Source: an uncultured Phascolarctobacterium sp.
GTDB lineage: Bacteria; Bacillota; Negativicutes; Acidaminococcales; Acidaminococcaceae
Direction of reading: 5' to 3'
Assembly: GCA_900554395.1 (NCBI GenBank)
Contig: USHB01000060.1
Span: 1-8,089, forward strand
Length of the DNA: 8,089 bases
Made by a program: the position numbers and the translations under genes. The notes beneath the pieces were generated by a model. It saw only the letters and a program-made list of their open reading frames with translations. It had not been told where the DNA came from and ran no database searches. This document shows, piece by piece, positions 1 through 5,880 of this stretch (position 1 is the first letter of the stretch; the number at the start of each line of letters is the position of its first letter).

Positions 1-27
1 TTGTTTTTGGTGTTTCGTTTGGTTTAT

Positions 28-41
28 CGCCCGGTTGGGCG
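28..41. other. Short GC-rich hairpin just past the last gene
   Basis: The arms CGCCC and GGGCG (5 bp, loop GGTT) lie 4 nt beyond the stop codon of the family 2 glycosyltransferase gene. That gene ends in a double stop, TAG followed directly by TAA. On the minus strand the stem is followed by A-rich sequence with no T run, so it is a poor intrinsic terminator for this operon. On the plus strand a TTTA, then a run of T at 50-55, follows it, so it might end a convergent transcript entering from the left. Bases 1-45 hold no gene that I can see. Confidence 0.25.
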
Positions 42-45
42 TTTA

Positions 46-1326
46 CTACTTTTTTGGGAATACCACCTGTTTGGGGCCAAACTCTGCATTTTTGGGAATC
101 AGCACTTCGTCGAACTTAATGTTGCGGGTATGAAGCGTATGGCTCCATTCGTGGTCATGCCTGTGCAGGAAGCCCAGGAAGGTAATGGGAATCCAGCTGT
201 AAATAAACAGCGGATACAGCAAAAGATAAAACCACGATTTAAGCGAAGCGCGGATTTTCCACAGTACAATAACCGGGAACACATACTGCCCTACGCCGAT
301 GAGAGTCCATACTTCTATCGGCAGGATGGAATACAGCACATTGGTATAGAACGGATAGTACATATAAATGTAGCTGCAAATTACATAGAAGGTTGAAAGC
401 AGTAAAAAGTAAGGCTGGAACAAGTGCAGAATGGCATCAAGCATAATGGGGTTATGTTCTTTAATGCCGCGTTTGAACAGTTTGCCTATATAACGGCTGC
501 CAACATCAAACTGGCCCTGCGCCCAGCGTTTGCGCTGATTCCACGATTGCATGAATGTCAGCGGCTTTTCATCGTAAACAATGGCATCGTGCGCCCATGT
601 TGTAGGAATGCCTTCAAGAATTGCCTTCATGGTAAATTCCATATCTTCCGTCAGGCAGGTTGCTCCCCAGCCATAGCGACGCAGAATATCTGTGGAAATG
701 CACATGCCGGTGCCGCCAAGGCAGCTTGAAAGGCCGATATTATATTTTGCCAGATGGTATACATGGTTAATAACCCAGAATGCAATGGAAAAGGTGCCGG
801 AAATCCAGGTATCGTTAGGATTTTTGGAATCGAGATAACCCTGAATTAAGCGTTCGCCGTTGCAGAGGCGGCTGTTCATTTCTTTTAAAAAGTCCGGATG
901 CACAAGGTTGTCGGCATCGAATACGCAGACTGCATCATACTGGCGTTCCATTTTAAAAATGCGGTTGAACATCCAGTCCATAGCATAGCCTTTGCCCTTT
1001 TCGGTATCGTTAAAGCGTTCATGTACCTGTGCGCCGGCGTTACGTGCCACTTCTGCCGTTTTATCCGTGCAGTTGTCGGCAACAACAAAAATATCGTACA
1101 GTTTGTCAGAATAATTGAGCAAATGCAGGTTTTCCACCAGGGCGCCGATTACGCGTTCTTCGTTATGCGCACAGACAACCATGGCGAAAGTATGCTTTTC
1201 TTCATAAACCTTTTTATCTTTTTTGCGGTAAACCAGCCCAAAGAAAGAAAGCGTAAAATAATAAATGGTAAAAAATACGATTAAGAGCTGGAGAGGAATC
1301 ATAATTATATCAAAATACGTCGTCAT
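46..1326 (-). CDS. Membrane glycosyltransferase family 2 (BcsA/NodC-like processive type)
   Basis: This 426-residue protein probably transfers sugars from a nucleotide-sugar donor on the cytoplasmic face of the inner membrane. An N-terminal membrane segment (about 9-33) is followed by a GT-A catalytic domain (about 46-275). The catalytic domain carries VVADNCTD with D84, the metal-binding DAD at 137-139, the TED motif at 226-228 holding the likely catalytic base D228, and the QRKRW motif at 264-268. TED plus QxxRW is known from processive synthases of cellulose, chitin-like and hyaluronan-like polymers. Further hydrophobic segments occur near 297-322, 337-357 and 364-387, then a soluble tail rich in His and Trp. 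The start is supported by AGGAG 7 nt upstream. It is the last gene of the psd-pssA operon, 21 nt after pssA. No PilZ domain is visible. Polymer and donor cannot be told from sequence; a non-processive lipid glycosyltransferase is also possible. Confidence 0.88.
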   Translation of the reverse strand: MTTYFDIIMIPLQLLIVFFTIYYFTLSFFGLVYRKKDKKVYEEKHTFAMVVCAHNEERVIGALVENLHLLNYSDKLYDIFVVADNCTDKTAEVARNAGAQVHERFNDTEKGKGYAMDWMFNRIFKMERQYDAVCVFDADNLVHPDFLKEMNSRLCNGERLIQGYLDSKNPNDTWISGTFSIAFWVINHVYHLAKYNIGLSSCLGGTGMCISTDILRRYGWGATCLTEDMEFTMKAILEGIPTTWAHDAIVYDEKPLTFMQSWNQRKRWAQGQFDVGSRYIGKLFKRGIKEHNPIMLDAILHLFQPYFLLLSTFYVICSYIYMYYPFYTNVLYSILPIEVWTLIGVGQYVFPVIVLWKIRASLKSWFYLLLYPLFIYSWIPITFLGFLHRHDHEWSHTLHTRNIKFDEVLIPKNAEFGPKQVVFPKK

Positions 1327-1347
1327 AAAAAGGCTCCTCGCTTTGCA

Positions 1348-2028
1348 CTAATACTGTTTGTTGAAGAGTTTAACATAAACCGCATTGATGATACCGATAA
1401 TTGTATAGGTAAACATAATTACAAACGGCCAGCCTTCGGGACGCATATAGAAAATGGCAGCGCCAATGGCAAGACCGATAATAACAGGTACTTTAAAGAG
1501 CGGGTTGCCCTTGCCCTTAAAATCCGGATAACGGATGGAAGAATACAAAAGGCAGCCGATAACAAAGGTAAGCACTGCAATGTAGGTTTGCGGAACATCG
1601 TAACCTGCAAGCACAAAGGTGCAAAGTACGCACGCGCCGCCCGGAATAGGCATGCCCTGAAAATAACCGTGAATAACATCGGCATTAATGTTAAAACGCG
1701 CCAGGCGCAGTGCGCCCCACACCGGGAACAATGATGCAATAAGCTGTCCCCAGATGCCGAAATCGGTTAAGCCGTAATAGTACATCATTACGGCAGGAGC
1801 AACGCCGAAAGAGCATACGTCGCAGAGAGAATCCATTTCAACGCCGAACTTGCCAGCAACGCCCAAAGCCCTTGCCGCACGTCCGTCACAGGCATCAACA
1901 GCCACGGAAGCGATAATGTAAATTGCCGCTAAATCAAAGTTACCGGCAACAGATTCAAAAATAGAAAGAACGCCTAAAATCAAGTTTGCACCGCTGATAC
2001 TATTAGGTATTATACGACGGTATTCCAT
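1348..2028 (-). CDS. pssA: CDP-diacylglycerol-serine O-phosphatidyltransferase (phosphatidylserine synthase)
   Basis: It converts CDP-diacylglycerol and L-serine to phosphatidylserine and CMP in the inner membrane, giving the substrate of Psd encoded just upstream. The full CDP-alcohol phosphotransferase signature is present with exact spacing: D45, D48, G49, A52, R53, G62, D66 and D70. The last Asp is the expected catalytic base and the others bind metal and CDP. The protein is 226 residues and strongly hydrophobic, with about six membrane segments (for example near 30-45, 72-105, 128-162 and 180-220), as expected for the membrane-bound PssA type rather than the soluble PLD-like enterobacterial type. 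The start ATG shares its A with the psd stop codon (TGATG), which suggests translational coupling. GGGAGGG lies 10 nt upstream inside psd. A phosphatidylglycerophosphate synthase is less likely because of the Psd partner. Confidence 0.94.
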   Translation of the reverse strand: MEYRRIIPNSISGANLILGVLSIFESVAGNFDLAAIYIIASVAVDACDGRAARALGVAGKFGVEMDSLCDVCSFGVAPAVMMYYYGLTDFGIWGQLIASLFPVWGALRLARFNINADVIHGYFQGMPIPGGACVLCTFVLAGYDVPQTYIAVLTFVIGCLLYSSIRYPDFKGKGNPLFKVPVIIGLAIGAAIFYMRPEGWPFVIMFTYTIIGIINAVYVKLFNKQY

Positions 2029-2657
2029 CAGTCCAAAACCCTCCCGATAATAGATTCACCGCCGGTGACGGCATCTCCTTTTTTAACAAGAACTTCAACA
2101 TTTTTAGGCAGCACCAGCTCTGTGCTGGAACCGAATTTAATCATGCCGTAGCATTCGCCCTGGCTGAGCTTGTGCCCAACGCTTACCCACGAAACAATAC
2201 GGCGCGCCAAAAGGCCTGCCACCTGAATAATCAGCACTTTCATCTTATCGTTCTGCACGCCGATGGCATGGCGTTCGTTTTCAAACGAAGCGTTTTTTTC
2301 ATAGGCGGGAACGAACTGGCCGCAGGTATAACGCTGATATTTTATTTCGCCGCTTACAGGGCTGCGGTTGACATGTACGTTAAAAACAGAAAGGAAAATA
2401 GTAACCTTAACGGCGTCTTCGTTAAGGTATTCCTCATCGTAAAAATCCTCAACCGCCATAACCGTACCGTCGGCCGGAGAATAAATAATTGAACCGTCCT
2501 GCTCGGTAGCGCGGTTTGGATTACGGAAAAAGTAGGCAAAATATGCCGCTAAAACAAAGAAGGGAATACACCAAACGATACCAGCCCAGTACCAGACTGC
2601 CAAAGCAACTGCCAAAGCGCCCAGTATAAACGGGTAACCATCTTTTACTATTGTCAT
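2028..2657 (-). CDS. psd: Phosphatidylserine decarboxylase proenzyme
   Basis: It decarboxylates phosphatidylserine to phosphatidylethanolamine using a pyruvoyl group made by self-cleavage. From the ATG start (209 residues) two hydrophobic segments (about 7-24 and 25-44) lead to an FFRNPNR motif, then SPADG with D63 and NVHVNRSPVSG with H95. The self-cleavage site FGSS is at 175-178, so cutting between G176 and S177 would leave a C-terminal alpha chain of 33 residues carrying the pyruvoyl group. This is the short bacterial/archaeal-type Psd of about 210-220 residues, not the longer E. coli form. An upstream in-frame GTG at 2681 would add 8 residues, but the strong AGAAAGGAG site sits 5 nt before the ATG at 2657 and would lie inside such an extension, so I prefer the ATG. 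It is the first gene of the psd-pssA-glycosyltransferase operon. Confidence 0.93.
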   Translation of the reverse strand: MTIVKDGYPFILGALAVALAVWYWAGIVWCIPFFVLAAYFAYFFRNPNRATEQDGSIIYSPADGTVMAVEDFYDEEYLNEDAVKVTIFLSVFNVHVNRSPVSGEIKYQRYTCGQFVPAYEKNASFENERHAIGVQNDKMKVLIIQVAGLLARRIVSWVSVGHKLSQGECYGMIKFGSSTELVLPKNVEVLVKKGDAVTGGESIIGRVLD

Positions 2658-2681
2658 TGCTGCTCCTTTCTGTAAATCCAC

Positions 2682-2723
2682 AAAAAAATAATATGATAAA
2701 CATCATTTGTTCATCATATTATT
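2682..2723 (-). terminator. AT-rich palindrome with T run: candidate terminator and/or operator
   Basis: On the plus strand the arms AATAATATGAT (2687-2697) and ATCATATTATT (2713-2723) are perfect 11-bp complements. Inside them, after one A-C mismatch, AACA (2699-2702) pairs with TGTT (2708-2711) around the loop TCATT. On the minus strand the stem runs straight into a T tract (seven T at 2688-2682, two of them in the stem), as in an intrinsic terminator for the glycosyltransferase gene ending at 2755. The stem is nearly all A-T, so its strength is uncertain. It also overlaps the -10 box at 2721-2726 and the predicted start site near 2714, so it could equally be a repressor operator. Confidence 0.55.
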
Positions 2724-2749
2724 ATAGTATAGGCAGGTCTTTTTGTCTA
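2721..2749 (-). promoter_or_regulatory. Sigma-A-type promoter of the psd-pssA-glycosyltransferase operon
   Basis: Reading the minus strand, a -35 box TAGACA (2749-2744; one mismatch to TTGACA) is separated by exactly 17 bp from a perfect -10 box TATAAT (2726-2721). Transcription should start near 2714, leaving a leader of about 57 nt before the psd ATG at 2657. The promoter sits in the only sizeable gap between the upstream glycosyltransferase gene and psd. A 6-bp imperfect dyad (2731-2736 with 2747-2752) overlaps the -35 box, and the larger palindrome at 2687-2723 overlaps the -10 box. Confidence 0.82.
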
Positions 2750-2754
2750 CCTTA

Positions 2755-3486
2755 TTATTTACTTTGTAACACTTTAATCACAAATTGCGGCAGCACCATC
2801 ATTCTGCCGATGCGGCTGGGCTGTTTATACAGACGGAACAGCCATTCAAGCGATGCTTTCTGCATCCACAGCGGCGCACGTTCCATTTTGCCTGCCAAAA
2901 CGTCAAAACTGCCGCCAACACCCATTAAAATCTGCGGTTTAAGCTGCGCGCGGTATTGTGCCAGCCATTTTTCCTGCTTTGGCGCGCCCAGCGCGATAAA
3001 AAGCATCTCTGCCCCGCTGCTGTTAATTTCGGCAATTATTTCTTCGTTTTCTTCTTCTTTAAAATAACCGTTGCGGCAGCCTGCCACTTTCAGCCCCGGC
3101 GCCATGGCAAGCAGTTTATCCCTTGCCGCTTCGGCAATGCCGGGAGCCGCGCCGAAGAAAAATACCTTGTAATCTTTTTTTGCAGCCAGTTTGGCAAGTT
3201 CCACAAATAAATCGCAGCCTGCAACGCGTTCCGGCACGTTATGACCGAGTTTGCGCCCCGCCCATACTGTGCCCGCACCATCGGCAAGCACCAAATCGGC
3301 GTTTTGGCAAACAACATTTTTGTATTCTGCGTCTTTCTGGCACATCATAATAATTTCCGCATTGGCGGTAACTACAAAGGTTTGCTTTTTATTTTTAACT
3401 TGTGAGTTTAAAAAGTTGACGGCTCCATCCATTGTATATGGATATACGGGAACATCAAGCACATAAAACGGTTTTATTTTTTCCAT
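2755..3486 (-). CDS. WecB/TagA/CpsF family glycosyltransferase (GT26)
   Basis: This 243-residue protein is close to the usual length of about 245 for the family. Known members add N-acetylmannosamine(uronic acid) or similar sugars to undecaprenyl-linked intermediates of teichoic acid, enterobacterial common antigen or capsule, at the inner face of the membrane. Visible family motifs are TANAE at 40-44, DLVLADGAG around D69 (matching the proposed TagA catalytic Asp), FFFGAAPG at 109-116, GAPKQE at 167-172, GVGGSFD at 189-195, and the RAPLWMQK/LEWLFRLYKQPSR stretch near 203-225. The basic C-terminal tail is the part thought to hold TagA on the membrane. The start ATG follows AAAGGA at 7 nt spacing, and this SD overlaps the prfC stop codon; the gap to prfC is 11 nt. 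It is probably co-transcribed with prfC. Donor and acceptor cannot be assigned, so I give no symbol. Confidence 0.92.
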   Translation of the reverse strand: MEKIKPFYVLDVPVYPYTMDGAVNFLNSQVKNKKQTFVVTANAEIIMMCQKDAEYKNVVCQNADLVLADGAGTVWAGRKLGHNVPERVAGCDLFVELAKLAAKKDYKVFFFGAAPGIAEAARDKLLAMAPGLKVAGCRNGYFKEEENEEIIAEINSSGAEMLFIALGAPKQEKWLAQYRAQLKPQILMGVGGSFDVLAGKMERAPLWMQKASLEWLFRLYKQPSRIGRMMVLPQFVIKVLQSK

Positions 3487-3497
3487 GGCTTTATCCT

Positions 3498-5108
3498 TTA
3501 AATCTTCGCTACGTCAGAAGGAACGGTTAAGAACTGCAAATTGGGGTTGCGGTCCAAAATCCAGTTCAGCGCCCATTCGTTGTTGACCAGTATTACCGGG
3601 CGGTCTTTTTTATCGTAAACCAGCATGCCGTTATCAAGGCCTTTGAGGTTTTCAATATCTTTTTCGTTTTCGGCATATACCCAGCGTGCCACGCTGTAAC
3701 CAAGCTGGTTCATTAAAAGCTGGGCGCTGTATTCGTTCAGCAGGCGGTATTCCAAAACTTCAAGCTGCAGGGAACCTACCACGCCTACAATAAAGCTTTC
3801 TATGCCCAAATCTTTTTGCCGGAACACCTGAATGGCGCCTTCCTGTGCGAGCTGCACAATGCCTTTTTCAAACTGTTTGCGTTTTAAGGAATCTTTTGGC
3901 TGCACGCGGGCAAAAATTTCCGGCGGGAATACAGGGAAATCCTCAAACTGGATTTTCAGTTTTTCATCGCTCAAAGAATCGCCGATACCGAAGATACCGG
4001 GGTCGAAAATACCGATAATATCGCCCGGGTATGCTTCTTCCACAATAGTGCGCTCCTGCGCGAGGAACTGCTGCGGCTGCGCCAGCTTAACAGGCTTGCC
4101 GCCCTGCATGTGGTAAACCTGCATGCCCTTTTTGAACACGCCGCTGCAAATGCGCATAAAGGCAATGCGGTCGCGGTGCGCCGGGTTCATGTTAGCCTGA
4201 ATTTTAAATACAAATGCGCTGAACAATTCGTTATCCGGGCTGATTAAATCGCCATTTTGCAAAATGCGCGGCTGCGGCTGCGGAGAAAGTTCCAGGAATT
4301 TTTCCAAAAAGCTGCGCACGCCGAAGTTGGTCATGGCACTGCCGAAAAACATCGGCGTAAGTTCGCCGCGGTTTACCTTTTCCATATCGAACTCATCACC
4401 GGCAAGGTCCAAAAGTTCAATATCTTCGCATAGTTTATTGTACAAATCTTCGCCAATGGCTGCAATAATTTCCGGGTCATCAAGGCTGCCCGTGGTAGAT
4501 TTTAAAATTTTAGAACCGTGGCTGCTGTCGTTTTCAAACAGTTCAATCTGGTTTTTAACGCGGTCATAAACGCCGATATAGTTGCCGTCGATGCCGATAG
4601 GCCAGTTAATCGGGTACGCGCGGATGCCGAGCACCTGCTCAATTTCGTCCATCAAATCAAACGGGTCGCGGCCGTAACGGTCGAGCTTGTTGACAAAGGT
4701 AAATACCGGCAGGCGGCGGCGGTGGCAAACCCAGAAAAGTTTTTTGGTCTGCGGTTCCACGCCTTTGGCGCAGTCGATAAGCATTACGGCGCTGTCGGCC
4801 GCCATCAACGTGCGGTAAGTATCTTCCGAGAAATCCTGATGGCCAGGCGTATCAAGAATGTTTACGCGGTAGCCGTCATAATCAAACTGCAAAACGGAAC
4901 TGGTAACGGAAATACCGCGCTGCTTTTCAATTTCCATCCAGTCAGAAACTGCGTGGCGGTTGGATTTACGCGCCTTTACCGTACCGGCAAGGTGAATGGC
5001 GCCGCCGTACAGCAAAAGTTTTTCCGTCAAAGTAGTTTTACCGGCGTCAGGGTGCGAAATAATAGCAAAAGTACGCCTTTTTTCAATCTTTTCAAGTAAT
5101 TCCTGCAT
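3498..5108 (-). CDS. prfC: Peptide chain release factor 3
   Basis: RF3 is a translational GTPase that removes RF1 or RF2 from the ribosome after peptide release and acts in ribosomal quality control. At 536 residues it matches the family (529 in E. coli). The G domain shows G1 SHPDAGKT (18-25), the G2 Thr in GISVTSS (T69), G3 DTPGH (86-90), G4 NKLD (140-143) and G5 GSA (256-258). The SHPDAGKTT P-loop, the RGISVTSSV switch and the early insert after LAGTVKAR are typical of RF3 rather than EF-G, LepA or TypA. Beta-barrel and RF3 C-terminal regions follow (about 280-380 and 390-530), with no sign of truncation. The start ATG has GGAGG at 5 nt spacing. The gene lies 11 nt after the zinc-ribbon gene and 11 nt before the GT26 gene, so the three look like one operon. 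Confidence 0.96.
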   Translation of the reverse strand: MQELLEKIEKRRTFAIISHPDAGKTTLTEKLLLYGGAIHLAGTVKARKSNRHAVSDWMEIEKQRGISVTSSVLQFDYDGYRVNILDTPGHQDFSEDTYRTLMAADSAVMLIDCAKGVEPQTKKLFWVCHRRRLPVFTFVNKLDRYGRDPFDLMDEIEQVLGIRAYPINWPIGIDGNYIGVYDRVKNQIELFENDSSHGSKILKSTTGSLDDPEIIAAIGEDLYNKLCEDIELLDLAGDEFDMEKVNRGELTPMFFGSAMTNFGVRSFLEKFLELSPQPQPRILQNGDLISPDNELFSAFVFKIQANMNPAHRDRIAFMRICSGVFKKGMQVYHMQGGKPVKLAQPQQFLAQERTIVEEAYPGDIIGIFDPGIFGIGDSLSDEKLKIQFEDFPVFPPEIFARVQPKDSLKRKQFEKGIVQLAQEGAIQVFRQKDLGIESFIVGVVGSLQLEVLEYRLLNEYSAQLLMNQLGYSVARWVYAENEKDIENLKGLDNGMLVYDKKDRPVILVNNEWALNWILDRNPNLQFLTVPSDVAKI

Positions 5109-5119
5109 TGTTTCCTCCG

Positions 5120-5674
5120 TTAATCCCTGTTTTGCAATTCGTAAATGCTGTAAGCATCAATAATCTGTTTCAAAATATAATCTGGCACCGGCACTGCCGT
5201 TTCCATAACGCCCTTAATGTTTACCCTGAAGGCAACGTCCTCGTATTTTTCGCCGCCGTAAGTTTCGCAGCTGAACGAAGTACGCATAAATTCATCTTTA
5301 AAGGTGCAGTATTTAAGCACATCGCGCTTGCGTTTTAAATCCCACTCACGGTAAAACTCATATAATTTTTTCTGCGCCTCGGGCGGCACATCCATGCCCA
5401 CCACAACGCTGCCTTCCATCGGCGTGCAGTCCAAATCTTCGTAAACGATGCCGTCGGCAAGTTCAATGGTAACAGTCATTACATAATCAACTTCGTTAAA
5501 TTCAGCGTTTTTAATCTGCCATTTATCGTGCCATTTTTGTATGCACGCCGGGCAGATGAATTTGGCCTCTTTTACCGTGTTGTTAATGTAATTATCTTTA
5601 TAATACAAAACGCCGCCTTCCGGCGTAAAGGTTTCGCCGCATTCAGCACAGATGAGTTTTACGCTGCGAATCAT
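5120..5674 (-). CDS. Unrecognised zinc-ribbon protein upstream of prfC
   Basis: I do not recognise this 184-residue protein. Near the N-terminus two CxxC knuckles, C9-C12 (CAEC) and C41-C44 (CPAC), are 28 residues apart and look like a four-cysteine zinc ribbon. The remaining 130 residues appear to be a soluble mixed alpha/beta domain: a strand-rich part (about 60-95), a charged helix near 98-120 with KRKRD, then another strand/helix part. There is no signal peptide or membrane segment. Three other Cys (about 83, 123, 136) are scattered. The ATG at 5674 is preferred because AAAAGGGG ends 8 nt upstream; an in-frame GTG at 5683 touches that SD and is unlikely to be used. It is 11 nt before prfC, which hints at a role linked to translation, but that is inference only. 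No promoter of its own is visible; the tRNA-Pro terminator ends 26 nt upstream of the ATG. Confidence 0.8.
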   Translation of the reverse strand: MIRSVKLICAECGETFTPEGGVLYYKDNYINNTVKEAKFICPACIQKWHDKWQIKNAEFNEVDYVMTVTIELADGIVYEDLDCTPMEGSVVVGMDVPPEAQKKLYEFYREWDLKRKRDVLKYCTFKDEFMRTSFSCETYGGEKYEDVAFRVNIKGVMETAVPVPDYILKQIIDAYSIYELQNRD

Positions 5675-5700
5675 AACTTGCACCCCTTTTGGCAGGATAT

Positions 5701-5733
5701 AAAAAAGCCTTCACGGGGATTTCCCGTAAAGGC
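5701..5733 (-). terminator. Intrinsic terminator after tRNA-Pro
   Basis: On the minus strand GCCTTTACGGG (5733-5723) pairs with CCCGTGAAGGC (5717-5707) over 11 positions with one T-G wobble around a 5-nt loop, followed immediately by TTTTTT (5706-5701). This is a strong rho-independent terminator. It ends the tRNA-Pro transcript and probably also thrB read-through. The SD of the next gene (5690-5683) begins only 10 nt beyond the T run. Confidence 0.9.
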
Positions 5734-5738
5734 ATTTG

Positions 5739-5758
5739 TTTCGGCTGGCGATCCGAAA
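5739..5758 (-). other. Small hairpin in the tRNA 3' trailer
   Basis: On the minus strand TTTCGG (5758-5753) and CCGAAA (5744-5739) form a 6-bp stem with an 8-nt loop, between the tRNA 3' end and the terminator. It may affect 3' processing of the tRNA precursor or be incidental. Confidence 0.35.
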
Positions 5759-5761
5759 GGG

Positions 5762-5835
5762 TCGGAGCGGCGGGATTCGAACCCACGACCTCTTCCACCC
5801 CAAGGAAGCGCTCTACCAAGCTGAGCCACGCCCCG
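5762..5835 (-). tRNA. tRNA-Pro, anticodon GGG
   Basis: The 74-nt minus-strand sequence folds as a complete cloverleaf. Acceptor CGGGGCG pairs with CGCTCCG (one G-T pair), D stem GCTC with GAGC, anticodon stem CTTCC with GGAAG, and T stem GTGGG with CCCGC around TTCGAAT. The anticodon loop TTGGGGT gives anticodon GGG, which reads proline codons CCC and CCU. Discriminator base is A. The next bases are CCC, so the CCA end is not encoded and must be added by the nucleotidyltransferase. The CGGGGCG acceptor is typical of bacterial proline tRNAs. It has its own consensus promoter and terminator, and lies 45 nt after the thrB stop codon. Confidence 0.97.
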
Positions 5836-5848
5836 AAACACAAGTAAT

Positions 5849-5877
5849 ATTATAAACAACTAAAAGCTAAATGTCAA
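5849..5877 (-). promoter_or_regulatory. Consensus sigma-A promoter of tRNA-Pro
   Basis: On the minus strand TTGACA (5877-5872) and TATAAT (5854-5849) both match consensus perfectly and are 17 bp apart. The predicted start near 5842 leaves a precursor leader of about 7 nt before the tRNA. The -35 box begins 3 nt after the thrB stop codon, with no terminator between, so this is an internal promoter inside what could also be a thrB-tRNA transcript. Confidence 0.92.
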
Positions 5878-5880
5878 GCA

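Noticed and set aside
2521..2706. Short minus-strand frame in the psd leader running into psd out of frame
   Set aside because: It has no SD and no family resemblance, and its hydrophobic start is just the A/T-rich palindrome translated.
2687..2723. FapR-type operator for lipid genes
   Set aside because: The dyad does not resemble the FapR consensus as I know it, so no named regulator can be assigned.
4518..5099. A 193-codon open frame on the plus strand opposite prfC
   Set aside because: It lies wholly antisense to the strongly supported GTPase domain of RF3, has no recognisable motif, and is explained as a shadow of that gene's codon pattern.
5681..5710. A promoter inside the tRNA terminator (TATATC near 5700)
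   Set aside because: Only four of six -10 positions match and no -35 box lies 16-18 bp upstream.
5739..5835. T-box riboswitch or attachment site at the tRNA
   Set aside because: The cloverleaf is a full tRNA gene with its own promoter, no T-box sequence is present, and no integrase or duplicated tRNA 3' end is found nearby.
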